64,000 nt of DNA, taken from positions 3,224,001-3,288,000 of the forward strand of contig NZ_CP087203.1 in assembly GCF_026016325.1 (NCBI RefSeq). The letters are read 5' to 3'. The notes below the pieces were generated by a model. The model made no database searches, was not told the origin of the DNA, and saw only the letters and a program-made list of their open reading frames with translations. The stretch comes from Pseudomonas sp. B21-056. Its GTDB lineage: Bacteria; Pseudomonadota; Gammaproteobacteria; Pseudomonadales; Pseudomonadaceae. Positions 53,630-63,404 of the stretch are shown here, piece by piece (position 1 is the first letter of the stretch; each line of letters opens with the position of its first letter). A program made the position numbers and the translations under genes.

Positions 53630-55588
53630 TCAAACCCTGAACTGAGCAACAGCCTCCCGCAGCTCATGTTCCAGCCCAGCCAGATCTCCACAAGCCAGCA
53701 CCACTTGCTGATTCACCCCGACACAATGTTCGGCCTCATTGCGCACCTGCATGACATTGCGGCTGACCTCTTCGGCCACGATGCTCTGCTGCTCGGCGCT
53801 GGCGGCGTTCTGCTGGTTCATCTGTTCGATCAACGACACCGCCCCGGTAATGCCGCCCAGGGCGGTGCTCACTTGATCGGCCAACGACACGGTGTCGATC
53901 ATCAGGCGTGCGCAGCCCTGGATCTGTCCGACGCTGTGCTGTGACAGCCGTTGCAAGCCGCTGATCAGCGTCTCGATCTGGCTGGTGGAATCCTGGGTGC
54001 GCCGCGCCAGCGCCCGTACTTCATCGGCAACCACCGCAAAACCACGGCCTTGCTCCCCTGCCCGCGCGGCTTCGATGGCCGCATTGAGCGCAAGCAGGTT
54101 GGTCTGTTCGGCAATCGCGGTGATCACATCAGCCACGGTGCCGATGTTTTCGACCTGCCGTTGCAAGGACTCGATGGCCTGTTCGGAAAGAGCCATTTCC
54201 GCTGCCAGTCGATGGATCTGCTGGCTCGCCAACTGCACGACCTGCTCACCATTGCGTGCCTGGTGATCGGCCTCGCCGGCGGCCTGGGAGGCTTGTTCGG
54301 CGTTCTGCGCGACTTGCGCAACCGTGCTGCTCATTTGCTGCATGGCCGTGGCGGCGTGTTCGGTCTCGACCCTTTGGCGTTGGGCCGCCCCGCTACTCTG
54401 GGCGCTGGATGTGCTCAGGGTCCGGGTCGTTTGCCCAAGGCTCTCGACACTCAGCCCAATGCGCGCCACCAGCCGACGCAGATTGGTCGTCATCTCCCCC
54501 ACTGCCGCCATCAACTGACCCACTTCGTCCCGGCGCATCGTCACGCCTTCGACCGCCTCGCTCAGATCGCCCTGGGCAATCCGCCGGGCAATCAGCAGCG
54601 CCTTGCGCAGCGGCGCGACAATCAGACGGCGGATAACCAGGGATGCGAACAACGCCAGCACTACGATAATCACCGCCCCCAGTGCTTGCAGACGCATCAT
54701 CGAGCTGCCCTGCTCGCCCATCTGCAGTTGCTTCTCGGTGGTTGCTTGTTCGACCTGGTTCAGCACGGTCTGGGCCTGGGCATCCATTTGCCCTGCCGTT
54801 TGCTTGCTCAATGCACGACTGTCGCGATAGCGCTGGAATGCCTTGCGATATTCGACCAGCGCCGCCCGGGCCGCCGCCAGGGACTCTTCGGAACTCTTGT
54901 CCACCCGGCCTTGGAGCAGCTCCAGCGCGTCACTCATTTCCTCCACTGACTCGGTCCAGCTTTGCAGCGTCTCTGCTGCGCCCTCCTCCACATAGAGGAA
55001 CTCCCTGTTGCGGGTGACCAGCAGTTTTCGCTGCAGCGCCGAAGCCTGCTCCGCGAGACTCATCGGGTCGCCCTCCTGAACCTGTCCGCTGTTCAACGTC
55101 TCGCGTACCTGGTCATACATGTCCAGCTCAACGGTTTCGAACTGCAAACGGGCCTGCTCCGCCTGTTCCTGCATATGCCGCAACGCCTCCGCCGCCAGAC
55201 GCTGGTGATCGGTGAAGTGAGCGAACTGTTCCTGATAGCCATCAACGGATTGCTGCAGCGCGGCCAGCAACGTCACACCGTCTTTCGATGTGCCCGTCTT
55301 TGCCTTCTCGAGTTGCGCGCCCAGCGCCTGGATCAGATCCCGGACCTTGCGCAGTGCCGAAGGTTCGGGATCCAGTGCATAGGCTTTCTCCGCATTGCGC
55401 ATCTGCAGCGTCAGGCGGTTGATCTCCACCATGGCGCTGACCTGCCGGCCGTGTTCAAGCAGGCTGGCGCTGGCATACAAGCCCTGGGCGATGGCGGCCA
55501 CCGCGAGCAAGGACACCAGGCCGAAACCGAGCAGCAGCTTCTGCCCCACCGAACAATCGGCAAGCAGCCGGGCCGTTTTCTTCAGCAT
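53630..55588 (-). CDS. Methyl-accepting chemotaxis protein with HBM sensor domain
   Basis: A 652-residue chemoreceptor. After the first membrane helix (about 16-36) comes an all-helical ~250-residue periplasmic region typical of helical bimodular (HBM) sensors such as McpS, with [22 protein letters not shown] and [11 protein letters not shown] second membrane helix near 310-330, HAMP, and the signalling tip [22 protein letters not shown] follow. HBM receptors often bind organic acids. I chose the ATG at 55588, preceded by GAGGAG; it begins 4 bases after the transporter stop, so it is in that operon. Confidence 0.9.
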   Translation of the reverse strand: MLKKTARLLADCSVGQKLLLGFGLVSLLAVAAIAQGLYASASLLEHGRQVSAMVEINRLTLQMRNAEKAYALDPEPSALRKVRDLIQALGAQLEKAKTGTSKDGVTLLAALQQSVDGYQEQFAHFTDHQRLAAEALRHMQEQAEQARLQFETVELDMYDQVRETLNSGQVQEGDPMSLAEQASALQRKLLVTRNREFLYVEEGAAETLQSWTESVEEMSDALELLQGRVDKSSEESLAAARAALVEYRKAFQRYRDSRALSKQTAGQMDAQAQTVLNQVEQATTEKQLQMGEQGSSMMRLQALGAVIIVVLALFASLVIRRLIVAPLRKALLIARRIAQGDLSEAVEGVTMRRDEVGQLMAAVGEMTTNLRRLVARIGLSVESLGQTTRTLSTSSAQSSGAAQRQRVETEHAATAMQQMSSTVAQVAQNAEQASQAAGEADHQARNGEQVVQLASQQIHRLAAEMALSEQAIESLQRQVENIGTVADVITAIAEQTNLLALNAAIEAARAGEQGRGFAVVADEVRALARRTQDSTSQIETLISGLQRLSQHSVGQIQGCARLMIDTVSLADQVSTALGGITGAVSLIEQMNQQNAASAEQQSIVAEEVSRNVMQVRNEAEHCVGVNQQVVLACGDLAGLEHELREAVAQFRV

Positions 55589-55592
55589 GCGT

Positions 55593-58028
55593 CTACCGCT
55601 CCTCAACCGCCTGCAACGCGCCGCAGGCCTCAGGCTTTTTTGCGAACAACCTCTGCGGCAGCAGGAAGTACGCGAGTGCCGGCAACAGGATCAAGGCGCC
55701 GAGCATGTTCACCAGGAACATGAACGCCAGCAGGATGCCCATATCGGCCTGGAACTTGATCGGTGACCAGGCCCAGGTCGCGACGGCGATGGCCAGGGTG
55801 ATACCGGTCAGCAGCACCACCTTGCCGGTGAACAGCAAGGCGCGGTAATAGGCCTCGGACAGTGAGGCGCCGGCTCGCATGTGCGCCAGGATGATGCTCA
55901 GCACGTAGAGCGCGTAGTCGACGCCGATGCCTACGCCGAGGGCGATCACCGGCAAGGTCGCCACCTTGACGCCCATGCCGAGGCCGACCATCAGCGCCTC
56001 GCACAGAATCGACGTGAGCACCAACGGCAGCACTGCAGCCAGTACCGCGCGCCAGGAGCGGAAGGTCACCCAGCACAGCAAAATCACCGCGCCGTAGACC
56101 CAGAACAGCATCTCGTGCATGGCCTTCTTCACCACGATGTTGGTCGCCGCTTCGATCCCGGCGCTGCCGGCGGCCAGCATGAATTTCACTTCCGGCAGTT
56201 TCTGCTGGGCGATGAAGGCTTCGCTGGTCTGCACCACCCGCTCCAGGGTATCGGCCTTGTGGTCGGCCAGGTACACGTAGAGCGAAAGCAGCGAACAGCC
56301 CTGGTTGAACAGTTCGCGCGGTGCCCGGGTCTGCACGGCGCCGAGGGCACCGTCGTTGGGGATCAACTCGTACCACTTGAAGTTGCCCTCGTTGTAACCG
56401 GCGGCCGCGACTTTACTCATGGCGGCCATGGAGTTGGTGGATTCAACCCCGGGCAACTGCTCCAGTTGCCAGGCCAGCGAATCGACCGCGGCCAGGGTCG
56501 GATAGCGGGTGCACTGGTCCTCCGGGGTTTTCACCATGACCACGAAGATGTCCGAACTGGCCGCGTAGTTTTGCGTCATGAACGCCGCATCGCGGTTGTA
56601 GCGCGAGTCTGGCCGCAGCTCCGGGGCACCGGGGTCCAGATCGCCGATCTTCAGGTGCAGGCTGACGGCAAATCCTCCGGCCGCCAGGGCCAGGCCGACC
56701 AGGCAGGCGGCAACGGCCCAGGAGCGCCGGGTAAAGAGGTCGAGAAAGCTCCACAGCGGATGCTTGGTGTTCGCGGTCAACTCGGCGGTTTCCGCCCGCA
56801 AGCTGCGGGCAGCGGCCTTGGCACCGACGCCGATGTAGCTGAGCAGGATCGGCAGCAGGATCAGGTTGGTGAAGATCAGTACCGCCACGCCGATGCTGGC
56901 GGTGATTGCCAGGTCCTGGATCACCTGGATCTTGATCACGATCAGCACGGCGAAACCCACCGCATCGCAGAGCAGCGCGGTCATGCCGGCGGCGAACAGA
57001 CGGCGGAAGGTGTAGCGTGCCGCGACGACCCGGTGGGTACCACGGCCGATGTCCTGCATGATGCCGTTCATTTTCTGCGCGCCGTGGCTCATGCCGATGG
57101 CGAACACCAGGAACGGAACCAGCGCCGAATACGGGTCGAGGTCGTAGCCAAGGGTGGCGAGCAGGCCGATCTGCCAGAGCACCGCCACCAGGGAACAGAG
57201 CACCACCAGCGCCGTGCTGCGGGCACAGCGGGTGTACCAATAGAGCACCGCCACGGTCACCAGCACGGCGACCGCGAAGAACAGCATGACTTGCCCCAGC
57301 CCGGCGATCAGGTCACCGATGATCTTGGTGAAACCGGTGATATGGATCTGGATGTGCTCGTTCTGGTACTTGTCGCGCAAGGCTTCCAATTGCCGTGAGA
57401 ACTCACCGGCGTCCAGGGCCTTGCCGGTCACCGGGTTGATCTCCAGCAGCGGCACGAAGATCACGCTGGACTGGAAGTTGCCGGCCACCAATTGGCCGAT
57501 CTCACCGGAACGAGCGACGTTGGTCCGCACCTCGTCCAGGCTGGCCGGCGAGCCGTCGTAGCTGTCCGGGATCACCGTGCCGCCATCCAGACCGTCTTCG
57601 GTCACCGCGGTCCAGCGCGTGGTCGGCGTCCACAAGGACTTCATGTAGGGCTTGTCGACACCGGGCAGCAGGTAGATCTCGTCGTTGAGTTTGGCCAGGG
57701 TGTCGAGGTAGTCCTTGTCGAAGATGGTGCCTTCCTTGACCGCCACGGCGACGCGGATCGAGTTGCCGAGGCCGCTCAGTTCACTGCGCTGTTCGAGAAA
57801 ATTGGCGACGTAGGGATGAGAGGTCGGGATGGTCTTCTCGAAACTGGCATTGAGGCCGATCTTGCTGGCCTGGTAACCCAGCACCAGGGTCACCAGCAGG
57901 CAGAGCAGCATGACCCAGAGACGGTGGTTGAAGATCGCCCGCTCGCCGAGGTTGCCGGAACGCGGATCGAAATCCTCCAGGCGGGCCATCACCACTTGCT
58001 GTTCAAGGGAGGAATTATGGTCGTTCAC
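55593..58028 (-). CDS. RND/MMPL-family transporter
   Basis: An inner-membrane exporter of the hydrophobe/amphiphile or MMPL (patched-like) branch, 811 aa. A first membrane helix is at about 35-55, then a periplasmic loop, five helices including the sterol-sensing-like group near 250-400, a second loop, and five more helices near 640-790. [14 protein letters not shown] near 715 is the typical GxxxDY helix of proton-driven RND proteins. I chose the GTG at 58028 (GGAG upstream); an ATG 24 bases earlier is possible. It is part of the run calA-DUF1302-DUF1329-Ycf48-like, as in steroid or lipid-like substrate clusters. Confidence 0.88.
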   Translation of the reverse strand: MNDHNSSLEQQVVMARLEDFDPRSGNLGERAIFNHRLWVMLLCLLVTLVLGYQASKIGLNASFEKTIPTSHPYVANFLEQRSELSGLGNSIRVAVAVKEGTIFDKDYLDTLAKLNDEIYLLPGVDKPYMKSLWTPTTRWTAVTEDGLDGGTVIPDSYDGSPASLDEVRTNVARSGEIGQLVAGNFQSSVIFVPLLEINPVTGKALDAGEFSRQLEALRDKYQNEHIQIHITGFTKIIGDLIAGLGQVMLFFAVAVLVTVAVLYWYTRCARSTALVVLCSLVAVLWQIGLLATLGYDLDPYSALVPFLVFAIGMSHGAQKMNGIMQDIGRGTHRVVAARYTFRRLFAAGMTALLCDAVGFAVLIVIKIQVIQDLAITASIGVAVLIFTNLILLPILLSYIGVGAKAAARSLRAETAELTANTKHPLWSFLDLFTRRSWAVAACLVGLALAAGGFAVSLHLKIGDLDPGAPELRPDSRYNRDAAFMTQNYAASSDIFVVMVKTPEDQCTRYPTLAAVDSLAWQLEQLPGVESTNSMAAMSKVAAAGYNEGNFKWYELIPNDGALGAVQTRAPRELFNQGCSLLSLYVYLADHKADTLERVVQTSEAFIAQQKLPEVKFMLAAGSAGIEAATNIVVKKAMHEMLFWVYGAVILLCWVTFRSWRAVLAAVLPLVLTSILCEALMVGLGMGVKVATLPVIALGVGIGVDYALYVLSIILAHMRAGASLSEAYYRALLFTGKVVLLTGITLAIAVATWAWSPIKFQADMGILLAFMFLVNMLGALILLPALAYFLLPQRLFAKKPEACGALQAVEER

Positions 58029-58084
58029 ATCGGACTCCAAATACGGCCGCATGGGCTGTGCAAATAGCGCTCTGGCAAGTGGGT

Positions 58085-59164
58085 TCAGCGTTGCGCCGAG
58101 GCAAGGGCTTGATCGAGGCGGGTCAGCCCGCCCAGGCCGACGCAGATCAGGCTGCCATCCGGGGCGGCCACCAGACCGGCGATCGAGGTGCCGGCCGGTC
58201 CTGAAAGATGCCGCAAGCGGCTTCCTCGACCGGAACTGAGCAACAGGTCACCGGCCTGGCTGGCCAGGACCAGCGCCCCATCGTTCAGTTGCGTACCGGC
58301 GGACAAAGCCACTTCCAGACCGGTTTCGATACGCCGCCAACTGGCCCCCTGATCACCCGACCAGAACGCGTTGCCGCGCAGACCGAAGGCGATCAACTCA
58401 CCGCTGGCACTGCCTTGCAGTCCAAAGAAACTGCCGTCATAGGGCGATTCGAGCGCCTGGAAGCTGCGGCCGTTGTCGTTGGAGCGCAGCAACAAGCCCC
58501 GCTCGCCAACGATGAACAGCTCGCCGCCCAGCGCACGGATGCCGTACAGGTTGAGCCCCTCGGGGTTGTCCAGCTGCTGCATCCACGGTTTCCAGGTCCC
58601 GCCGCCGTCCACGGTATGCAGGATCAGGCCGTAGGCACCGACTACATAGCCGTTGCGGCGGTCGCTGAAATACAGGTCGAGAAATGGCTTGTCCGGCCCG
58701 TCCGCCACCAACCGTTCGGCGTCTTCGATAGGCTTGGGGTCGCCACCCTGATGCGCCACAACCAGCGCCAGTTGCGCCGCCGCGATGCCATCGAGTTGCT
58801 TGGCCCAGGTTTCGCCGCCGTCACTGCTGTGAAGCACCACGCCCATATGGCCGACGGCCCAGCCCTGCTCGTTATCGACGAACTGCACCGCCGTCAGGCT
58901 GACACTGACCGGCACCTGGGCCTGGCGCCAGCTCTTGCCGGAATCGTCGGAGAGCAGGACGATGCCGCGCTCGCCAACCGCCACCAGCCGTTCACCTGCG
59001 CGGGTCACCGCCAGCAACGCGGCGTGGGTTGCCTTGGCACTCTGCAGTGCCGTCTGGTCGAGCAAGGCAATTCGTGGGCTGGCTGCTGTCCAGCCCGACA
59101 TCAGCAAGAACGTCAGCATCAGGATCGCCGACAACGCCCGCCCGAGTGAAAAGTTACCGATCAT
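58085..59164 (-). CDS. Ycf48/Hcf136-like beta-propeller protein, exported
   Basis: A 359-residue protein with a signal peptide (about 1-28, ending TAA) and BNR/Ycf48-type repeats: SDDSGKSWRQ, SSDGGETWAKQ, TVDGGGTWKPW, SNDNGRSFQ, SGDQGASWRR. These Asp-box strands form a beta-propeller. In bacteria, such proteins sit beside RND transporters and DUF1329/DUF1302 proteins, probably as a periplasmic adaptor. The ATG at 59164 follows GGAGCGGG. Confidence 0.88.
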   Translation of the reverse strand: MIGNFSLGRALSAILMLTFLLMSGWTAASPRIALLDQTALQSAKATHAALLAVTRAGERLVAVGERGIVLLSDDSGKSWRQAQVPVSVSLTAVQFVDNEQGWAVGHMGVVLHSSDGGETWAKQLDGIAAAQLALVVAHQGGDPKPIEDAERLVADGPDKPFLDLYFSDRRNGYVVGAYGLILHTVDGGGTWKPWMQQLDNPEGLNLYGIRALGGELFIVGERGLLLRSNDNGRSFQALESPYDGSFFGLQGSASGELIAFGLRGNAFWSGDQGASWRRIETGLEVALSAGTQLNDGALVLASQAGDLLLSSGRGSRLRHLSGPAGTSIAGLVAAPDGSLICVGLGGLTRLDQALASAQR

Positions 59165-59242
59165 ATCCCGCTCCAACCACCACTCAAGGGTTATCCAAAC
59201 GCAACGCGCCGATGCCAGGGCTCCAGCGCGTTGGGTAACGAC

Positions 59243-60604
59243 TCAACGCGAACTGTCGTTGGCCATGGCGTCAGGCGTGAAGAACGAAGAGGCCGGACGT
59301 GGATAGCTCTGGTACTGGACATCCAGGTCGTTGGCCGCAGAGTTCAGGAAGTACGCACCGGTCTCCAGGTTGTAGCTGCCCCACGACATCTGTGCGGTCA
59401 GCGCCGGCATTTCCGGTGCCAGCAGGGTCAGCGAGTAGTTGGTGCGACCCAGTTTGCCCTGCGCGTCGTAACCGTCCACCAGCAGCACTTGCCAGGAATC
59501 CTCATCCACGTAATAGGTCCGTTTCGGCACCACGTGGCGCTTGCCGTCCTTGAGCGTAGCCTCGACGACCCACACCCGGTGCTTCTCCCAGCGCACCAGG
59601 TCCGGGTTGAGGAAGTTCGGCTTGACCAGGTCGTCGCTCTTCGCCGCCGCCGCACGGTTGTTGTTGTAGGGCACCAGCAACTCTTTCTTGCCCACCAGCT
59701 TGAGGTTGTGACGGTCGGTTGGACCAAAGACCATGAACGCCTCATCGAAGAAACCCACGCCCGAGGTGACGAAGTCCGGCGTGTCATAGGCAATGTTCGG
59801 GGCACGCCGCACCCGACGCTGGCCGACCAGATACTGCCAGGCGGCACGCTTGCCGGGGTCCATGTCCCAATGGGTCATCAGGCCCTCGCCGGCCTTGGAT
59901 GACGGCAGCTCCGTGGCCAGCTTGCCGACCAGGAACTTACCGCTGAAGGTTTCGAGGCTGCCTTCCTTGAAGTAGTAAGGGTCCTGGTACCAGAAACGAG
60001 CCCGGGTGGCCTGAATCTTCTTGCCGCCGGCGGTCATCAGCCAGGTGTCGAAAGGCGAATAGAAGGTGTCGGCGCCCTGCCAGGACAAACGATAGTTCCA
60101 CAACACCTCGGCACCGTTCTGCGGCAGCGGGAATGGAATGCCGCCATAGGCACCGCTGACTTTTTCCGAGTCCACGTCGATGCTGGCACGGGTTGCGTTC
60201 TTCAAGGTATTTTCATAGACCCACTGCGGCGCAGCGGCGCTGCGGTGAGTCGGATAGACGTCCAGGCGATAACCCGGGTACTTCTGCAGCAAGGCTTTGA
60301 CGCCGTCGGACAGCTGGTCGGCGTATTGCGCCATGTTGGCCGCGCTGACCGCGTACAGCGGCTTGTCGGCGGCAAAGGGATCGGCGCGTTTGTCGCCGTT
60401 CTTGTAGCCCGCCGGTACCGTGGTATAGCCCCCGGTCCAGGCCGGAATGCTGCCGTCCTTGTTGCCCGCGCGCTCGGCGCCCATGGGGGTGAGGTCGGTA
60501 TTGAGCCGTGCAGCCTGATCAGGGGAAACCGCCGCCTGCACCAGGCCGGCACTCAGCAAGGCAATGGCCAGGGCCGATATACGCAAGGAAAATTGGCTTT
60601 GCAT
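59243..60604 (-). CDS. DUF1329 periplasmic protein
   Basis: A 453-residue exported protein with a signal peptide (1-24, VQA) and typical DUF1329 elements: TPMGAERAGNKDGSIPAW at the mature start, KMF-free TYYVDEDSWQVLLVDGYD in the middle, and RRAPNIAYDTPDF. DUF1329 proteins resemble LolB/outer-membrane lipid-handling folds and pair with DUF1302 barrels and MMPL pumps, presumably carrying a hydrophobic substrate through the envelope. The ATG follows an AGAGG site 18 bases after the preceding gene, so the two are co-transcribed. Confidence 0.9.
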   Translation of the reverse strand: MQSQFSLRISALAIALLSAGLVQAAVSPDQAARLNTDLTPMGAERAGNKDGSIPAWTGGYTTVPAGYKNGDKRADPFAADKPLYAVSAANMAQYADQLSDGVKALLQKYPGYRLDVYPTHRSAAAPQWVYENTLKNATRASIDVDSEKVSGAYGGIPFPLPQNGAEVLWNYRLSWQGADTFYSPFDTWLMTAGGKKIQATRARFWYQDPYYFKEGSLETFSGKFLVGKLATELPSSKAGEGLMTHWDMDPGKRAAWQYLVGQRRVRRAPNIAYDTPDFVTSGVGFFDEAFMVFGPTDRHNLKLVGKKELLVPYNNNRAAAAKSDDLVKPNFLNPDLVRWEKHRVWVVEATLKDGKRHVVPKRTYYVDEDSWQVLLVDGYDAQGKLGRTNYSLTLLAPEMPALTAQMSWGSYNLETGAYFLNSAANDLDVQYQSYPRPASSFFTPDAMANDSSR

Positions 60605-60622
60605 AGGGGATGAAACCTCTTA

Positions 60623-62269
60623 TTAGAATGTGGTTTTCACGTACATGGAGACGAAGTCACGGTCGGCTAGCGATTGCGCATAGCTGAAGTTGCCCGCCTC
60701 GTTCAGCCCTGCCGCAGCCTTGCCGAAGAAGTTCACGTAGTTGATGCCGAAGTCCCAGCGCTGCAGGTAAGTGGCCTTGAGTCCTACGCTCCAGTCACCG
60801 GCGTGGGAATTGCCGAAACCGCCCTTGCTGACGGCCGAGGAGCGACCGTCGAGGCCCACGCCAAAACCGACCGGCACGCTCAGGTCGAGACCGTCGGCCA
60901 CCTGGAAGTAAGCCGGTTCGGCCAGCACCCGCAACGCGGTGGCATCCCGGGTGGTGTTGGGGTCCAGTGCCCCGGGGTTGTCGGTCACGCTGAGGGTGCG
61001 GTTCCAGGCCAGTTCGGCGAGTACCGAGCCACCGTCCCAGAGCGCGCCGGGCGGCAGCAGGTAAATCGTCGACAGGTTGACGTGGGCGGTCTTGCCCTTG
61101 GCGTAGAGCGCGTCGCCGCTGTTGTCCGCCGCGGTGCCCGGTGTCACCACTTGCAGGTTGCTCACCAGCGGCGCATTCCAACGCACCGAGGTTTCACCGG
61201 CGAAGTTGAACGGGCCATAAGCCGTGGAGAAGCTGGCGCCGACGGTCTTGATGTCTTCGGCGTAGACCTGGCGATAGGAGCTCAGGATCGGCAATCCGGT
61301 GGCGGCCGCCGCCGCGCCGTCCAGGTAGGCATACAGCGCACTTGGCGTCTTGTCGTGGTACTGGGCGGCATAGAAACCCAGTTCCAGCTCGGTGCCTTCG
61401 GGCTTGAAGCGCAGTTGCATGCCGCCCTGCCCCGAATTCTTGGCCTCGATATCGGAGGCATGAACGGTGGTGTTGCCAAACACCTCGGTCCAGTCCCCTG
61501 CCCCTTTGCCGATACCATCGTTTTCGCTCAGGTAGCTGCCCGCCCCCGGCACGTTGGAACGCTCCCACTCGAACTGGTAATAGGCCCCGACGGACAACTG
61601 CGGGTTGATCTGCAACTGGCCAGACACTTGATTGACCGGGCGCAGGATTTCCTTGAACTGGGTCCCCGGCACGCTGAGCAGCTTGACCACGTCGGTCGGC
61701 CCTTGCGCCGCGGCAATGCCGTTGCTGCCGTAGAACAGGCTCTCGCCATAGATCAGGCTATGCCGGCCCAGGCGCACGGTGCCCTGGCTTGCGTCGCCGA
61801 CGTCACCGCGCAGGAATACGAACGCGTCGAGCACCTCGGCATCGCGCCCGTGCAGTTCGCGGGTATCGCTGAGGAAATGCGGGTTCGCGCTGTCGTCGGT
61901 GTCCTTGTTATAGATGTCGTCGTACCAGGCCGCGCCGCTGAGACGCAGGCCATAGTGTTCCCGGCTCAGGTCCATTTCACTGAACAGGTCCAGCCGATTG
62001 GAGACCAGGCCACGACTGAAATTCTTGTCGCCCTGCCCCTGGATCGAAGGGTACAGGCCGCCCGCCGTGGAAGCGTTGGTCAGGTTGTCGTCGGCACCTT
62101 GCAGGCGCCAGGCCTGGCTGTACTTGATGGTGTTGTCCCAGCGCAGACGCCAGTCGCTGTCGCCCAGGTCTATCTGTGCGGCCTGAACCTGTGAAGCCAG
62201 GCCGGCGAGGCACACCGAGAGTGCCAGGGTGGAACGCTTGAAGCCCGGATAGCATCGAGTGTTGTGCAT
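60623..62269 (-). CDS. DUF1302 outer-membrane protein
   Basis: A 548-residue precursor with a signal peptide (ending VQA) and mature start IDLGDSDWRLRWDNTIKYS, the hallmark of DUF1302. Then come long beta-barrel-type strands with the conserved RLGRHSLIYGESLFYGSNGI segment and a C-terminal Phe (FVSMYVKTTF) for outer-membrane insertion. Likely an uptake or export channel for the substrate handled by the neighbours. The ATG at 62269 is preceded by TGAGGAAC; upstream in-frame ATGs (62281 and earlier) lack this. Confidence 0.9.
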   Translation of the reverse strand: MHNTRCYPGFKRSTLALSVCLAGLASQVQAAQIDLGDSDWRLRWDNTIKYSQAWRLQGADDNLTNASTAGGLYPSIQGQGDKNFSRGLVSNRLDLFSEMDLSREHYGLRLSGAAWYDDIYNKDTDDSANPHFLSDTRELHGRDAEVLDAFVFLRGDVGDASQGTVRLGRHSLIYGESLFYGSNGIAAAQGPTDVVKLLSVPGTQFKEILRPVNQVSGQLQINPQLSVGAYYQFEWERSNVPGAGSYLSENDGIGKGAGDWTEVFGNTTVHASDIEAKNSGQGGMQLRFKPEGTELELGFYAAQYHDKTPSALYAYLDGAAAAATGLPILSSYRQVYAEDIKTVGASFSTAYGPFNFAGETSVRWNAPLVSNLQVVTPGTAADNSGDALYAKGKTAHVNLSTIYLLPPGALWDGGSVLAELAWNRTLSVTDNPGALDPNTTRDATALRVLAEPAYFQVADGLDLSVPVGFGVGLDGRSSAVSKGGFGNSHAGDWSVGLKATYLQRWDFGINYVNFFGKAAAGLNEAGNFSYAQSLADRDFVSMYVKTTF

Positions 62270-62362
62270 GGTGTTCCTCATTGTTCTTGTTGTTTGGAAG
62301 CATGTTGTCTGGAAAGCACACGGCAATGAGCGGCCCGCGAATGCGCAGGCGTGATTCCTCGT

Positions 62363-63130
62363 TCAGATGTAGGTGGACGCCAGGCCGCCATCGACCGGCA
62401 GGTTGACGCCGTTGATCCAGCGGGATTCGTCGGCACTCAGGAAGGCAATGGCAGCCGCCACCTCATCGGCATAGGCCGGACGCTTCATGCGATGAGCATC
62501 GGCCTCGACCCGTTCCTGGCCGAGCATGCTGACGAAATCGCCCAGGATGGGCGTGAACACCGGACCCGGTGCCACGCTGTTCATGCGCACCGAGGTCTGC
62601 AGGAACCAGGGCTGGGCCTGCACGTAGTTCCAGACGATCAAGGCCTCTTTGAAATACTGGTAGCAGCTCTCTTGGGGCACCGGGTGCTGGGCCAGCCAGG
62701 CTTGTCCCTGGAAGAAGCTTTCAGTGCGGGCCAAGGCCTTGTGCAGTTCCAGCCGCTGCGGCCACTGCGCACCGAGGATCGAGGCGACGTTGACGATGCT
62801 GCCGCCGGCGCGGATCCGCGGCAGCGCCGCTGCGCACAGGTGACGCAGGCCGAGATAGTTGACCTGGGCCACCAACTGCGGATCGGCAGTCCCTGGCACC
62901 CCGGCGATGTTGCACAAACCGTCGATCTGTTCCGGCAACCGGCGCACGGCCGCATCGATGGCCTCGGGATGACTGAGATCAGCCTGGACAAACTCATCCA
63001 GGCTCAGGTTGGGCTCGTTGCGATCCATGCCGATCACAATGGCCCCGTGGGCACGCAGGGTTCGGGCTGTCTCGGCGCCGATGCCCGAGGAGACCCCGGT
63101 CACGACGATCCTTTTGCTGGTCAGCTTCAT
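62363..63130 (-). CDS. calA: Coniferyl-alcohol dehydrogenase (short-chain type)
   Basis: A 255-residue SDR oxidising an alcohol such as coniferyl alcohol to its aldehyde with NAD. The cofactor motif is TGVSSGIG at residues 10-17; the catalytic Tyr-x-x-x-Lys is YQYFK near 158; the structural NIAGVPG replaces the common NNAG. Sequence around IVVTGVSSGIGAETARTL and the C-terminal GVNLPVDGGLASTYI fits CalA of eugenol-degrading Pseudomonas. Close relatives also act on 3-alpha-hydroxysteroids, so the true substrate is open. I chose the ATG at 63130 for the standard length. First gene of the operon behind a sigma-54 promoter. Confidence 0.85.
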   Translation of the reverse strand: MKLTSKRIVVTGVSSGIGAETARTLRAHGAIVIGMDRNEPNLSLDEFVQADLSHPEAIDAAVRRLPEQIDGLCNIAGVPGTADPQLVAQVNYLGLRHLCAAALPRIRAGGSIVNVASILGAQWPQRLELHKALARTESFFQGQAWLAQHPVPQESCYQYFKEALIVWNYVQAQPWFLQTSVRMNSVAPGPVFTPILGDFVSMLGQERVEADAHRMKRPAYADEVAAAIAFLSADESRWINGVNLPVDGGLASTYI

Positions 63131-63199
63131 ACGGGTTTCCCGGTTCGTGCTTGTACTGCCTCCCATGAGGGCGGTAGCCAAGTCATGTTGTTATTGCCG

Positions 63200-63224
63200 A
63201 ACTAGTTAAGCTCGGTAACTAGTT
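63200..63224. promoter_or_regulatory. Pair of AACTAGTT palindromes near the calA promoter
   Basis: Two perfect 8-bp palindromes, AACTAGTT at 63200-63207 and 63217-63224, 17 bases apart, lie just downstream of the sigma-54 promoter and around the expected transcription start. They may be an additional repressor site for the calA operon. Confidence 0.4.
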
Positions 63225-63226
63225 GT

Positions 63227-63242
63227 AGCAAGCGATATGCCA
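63227..63242 (-). promoter_or_regulatory. Sigma-54 promoter of the calA operon
   Basis: On the minus strand the sequence TGGCATATCGCTTGCT matches the -24/-12 consensus TGGCAYG-N4-TTGCW at all but one position, with GG and GC exactly 10 bases apart. It lies about 100 bases before the calA ATG. The divergent XylR-type gene encodes the expected sigma-54 activator, which supports the call. Confidence 0.75.
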
Positions 63243-63404
63243 TCTCTCAGCAACAACGGGAAAACCGCTCAAGCTCGCGCAATACAGGGATTTTTGGTGA
63301 ATATTGGTCCACGGCAAGGAAAACCGCGGCCTGAAAAAAGTGATGATTTCAGCAATTTCATGCTGCACTATGCGGATTATGATTACTCATATTAAGGATT
63401 TCCG

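Noticed and set aside
55881..57398. 505-codon plus-strand frame
   Set aside because: Antisense to the MMPL transporter in high-GC DNA; its His/Gln/Gly-rich translation is typical of a shadow frame.
60674..62194. 506-codon plus-strand frame
   Set aside because: Antisense to the DUF1302 gene, whose minus-strand signal peptide and barrel features are clear.
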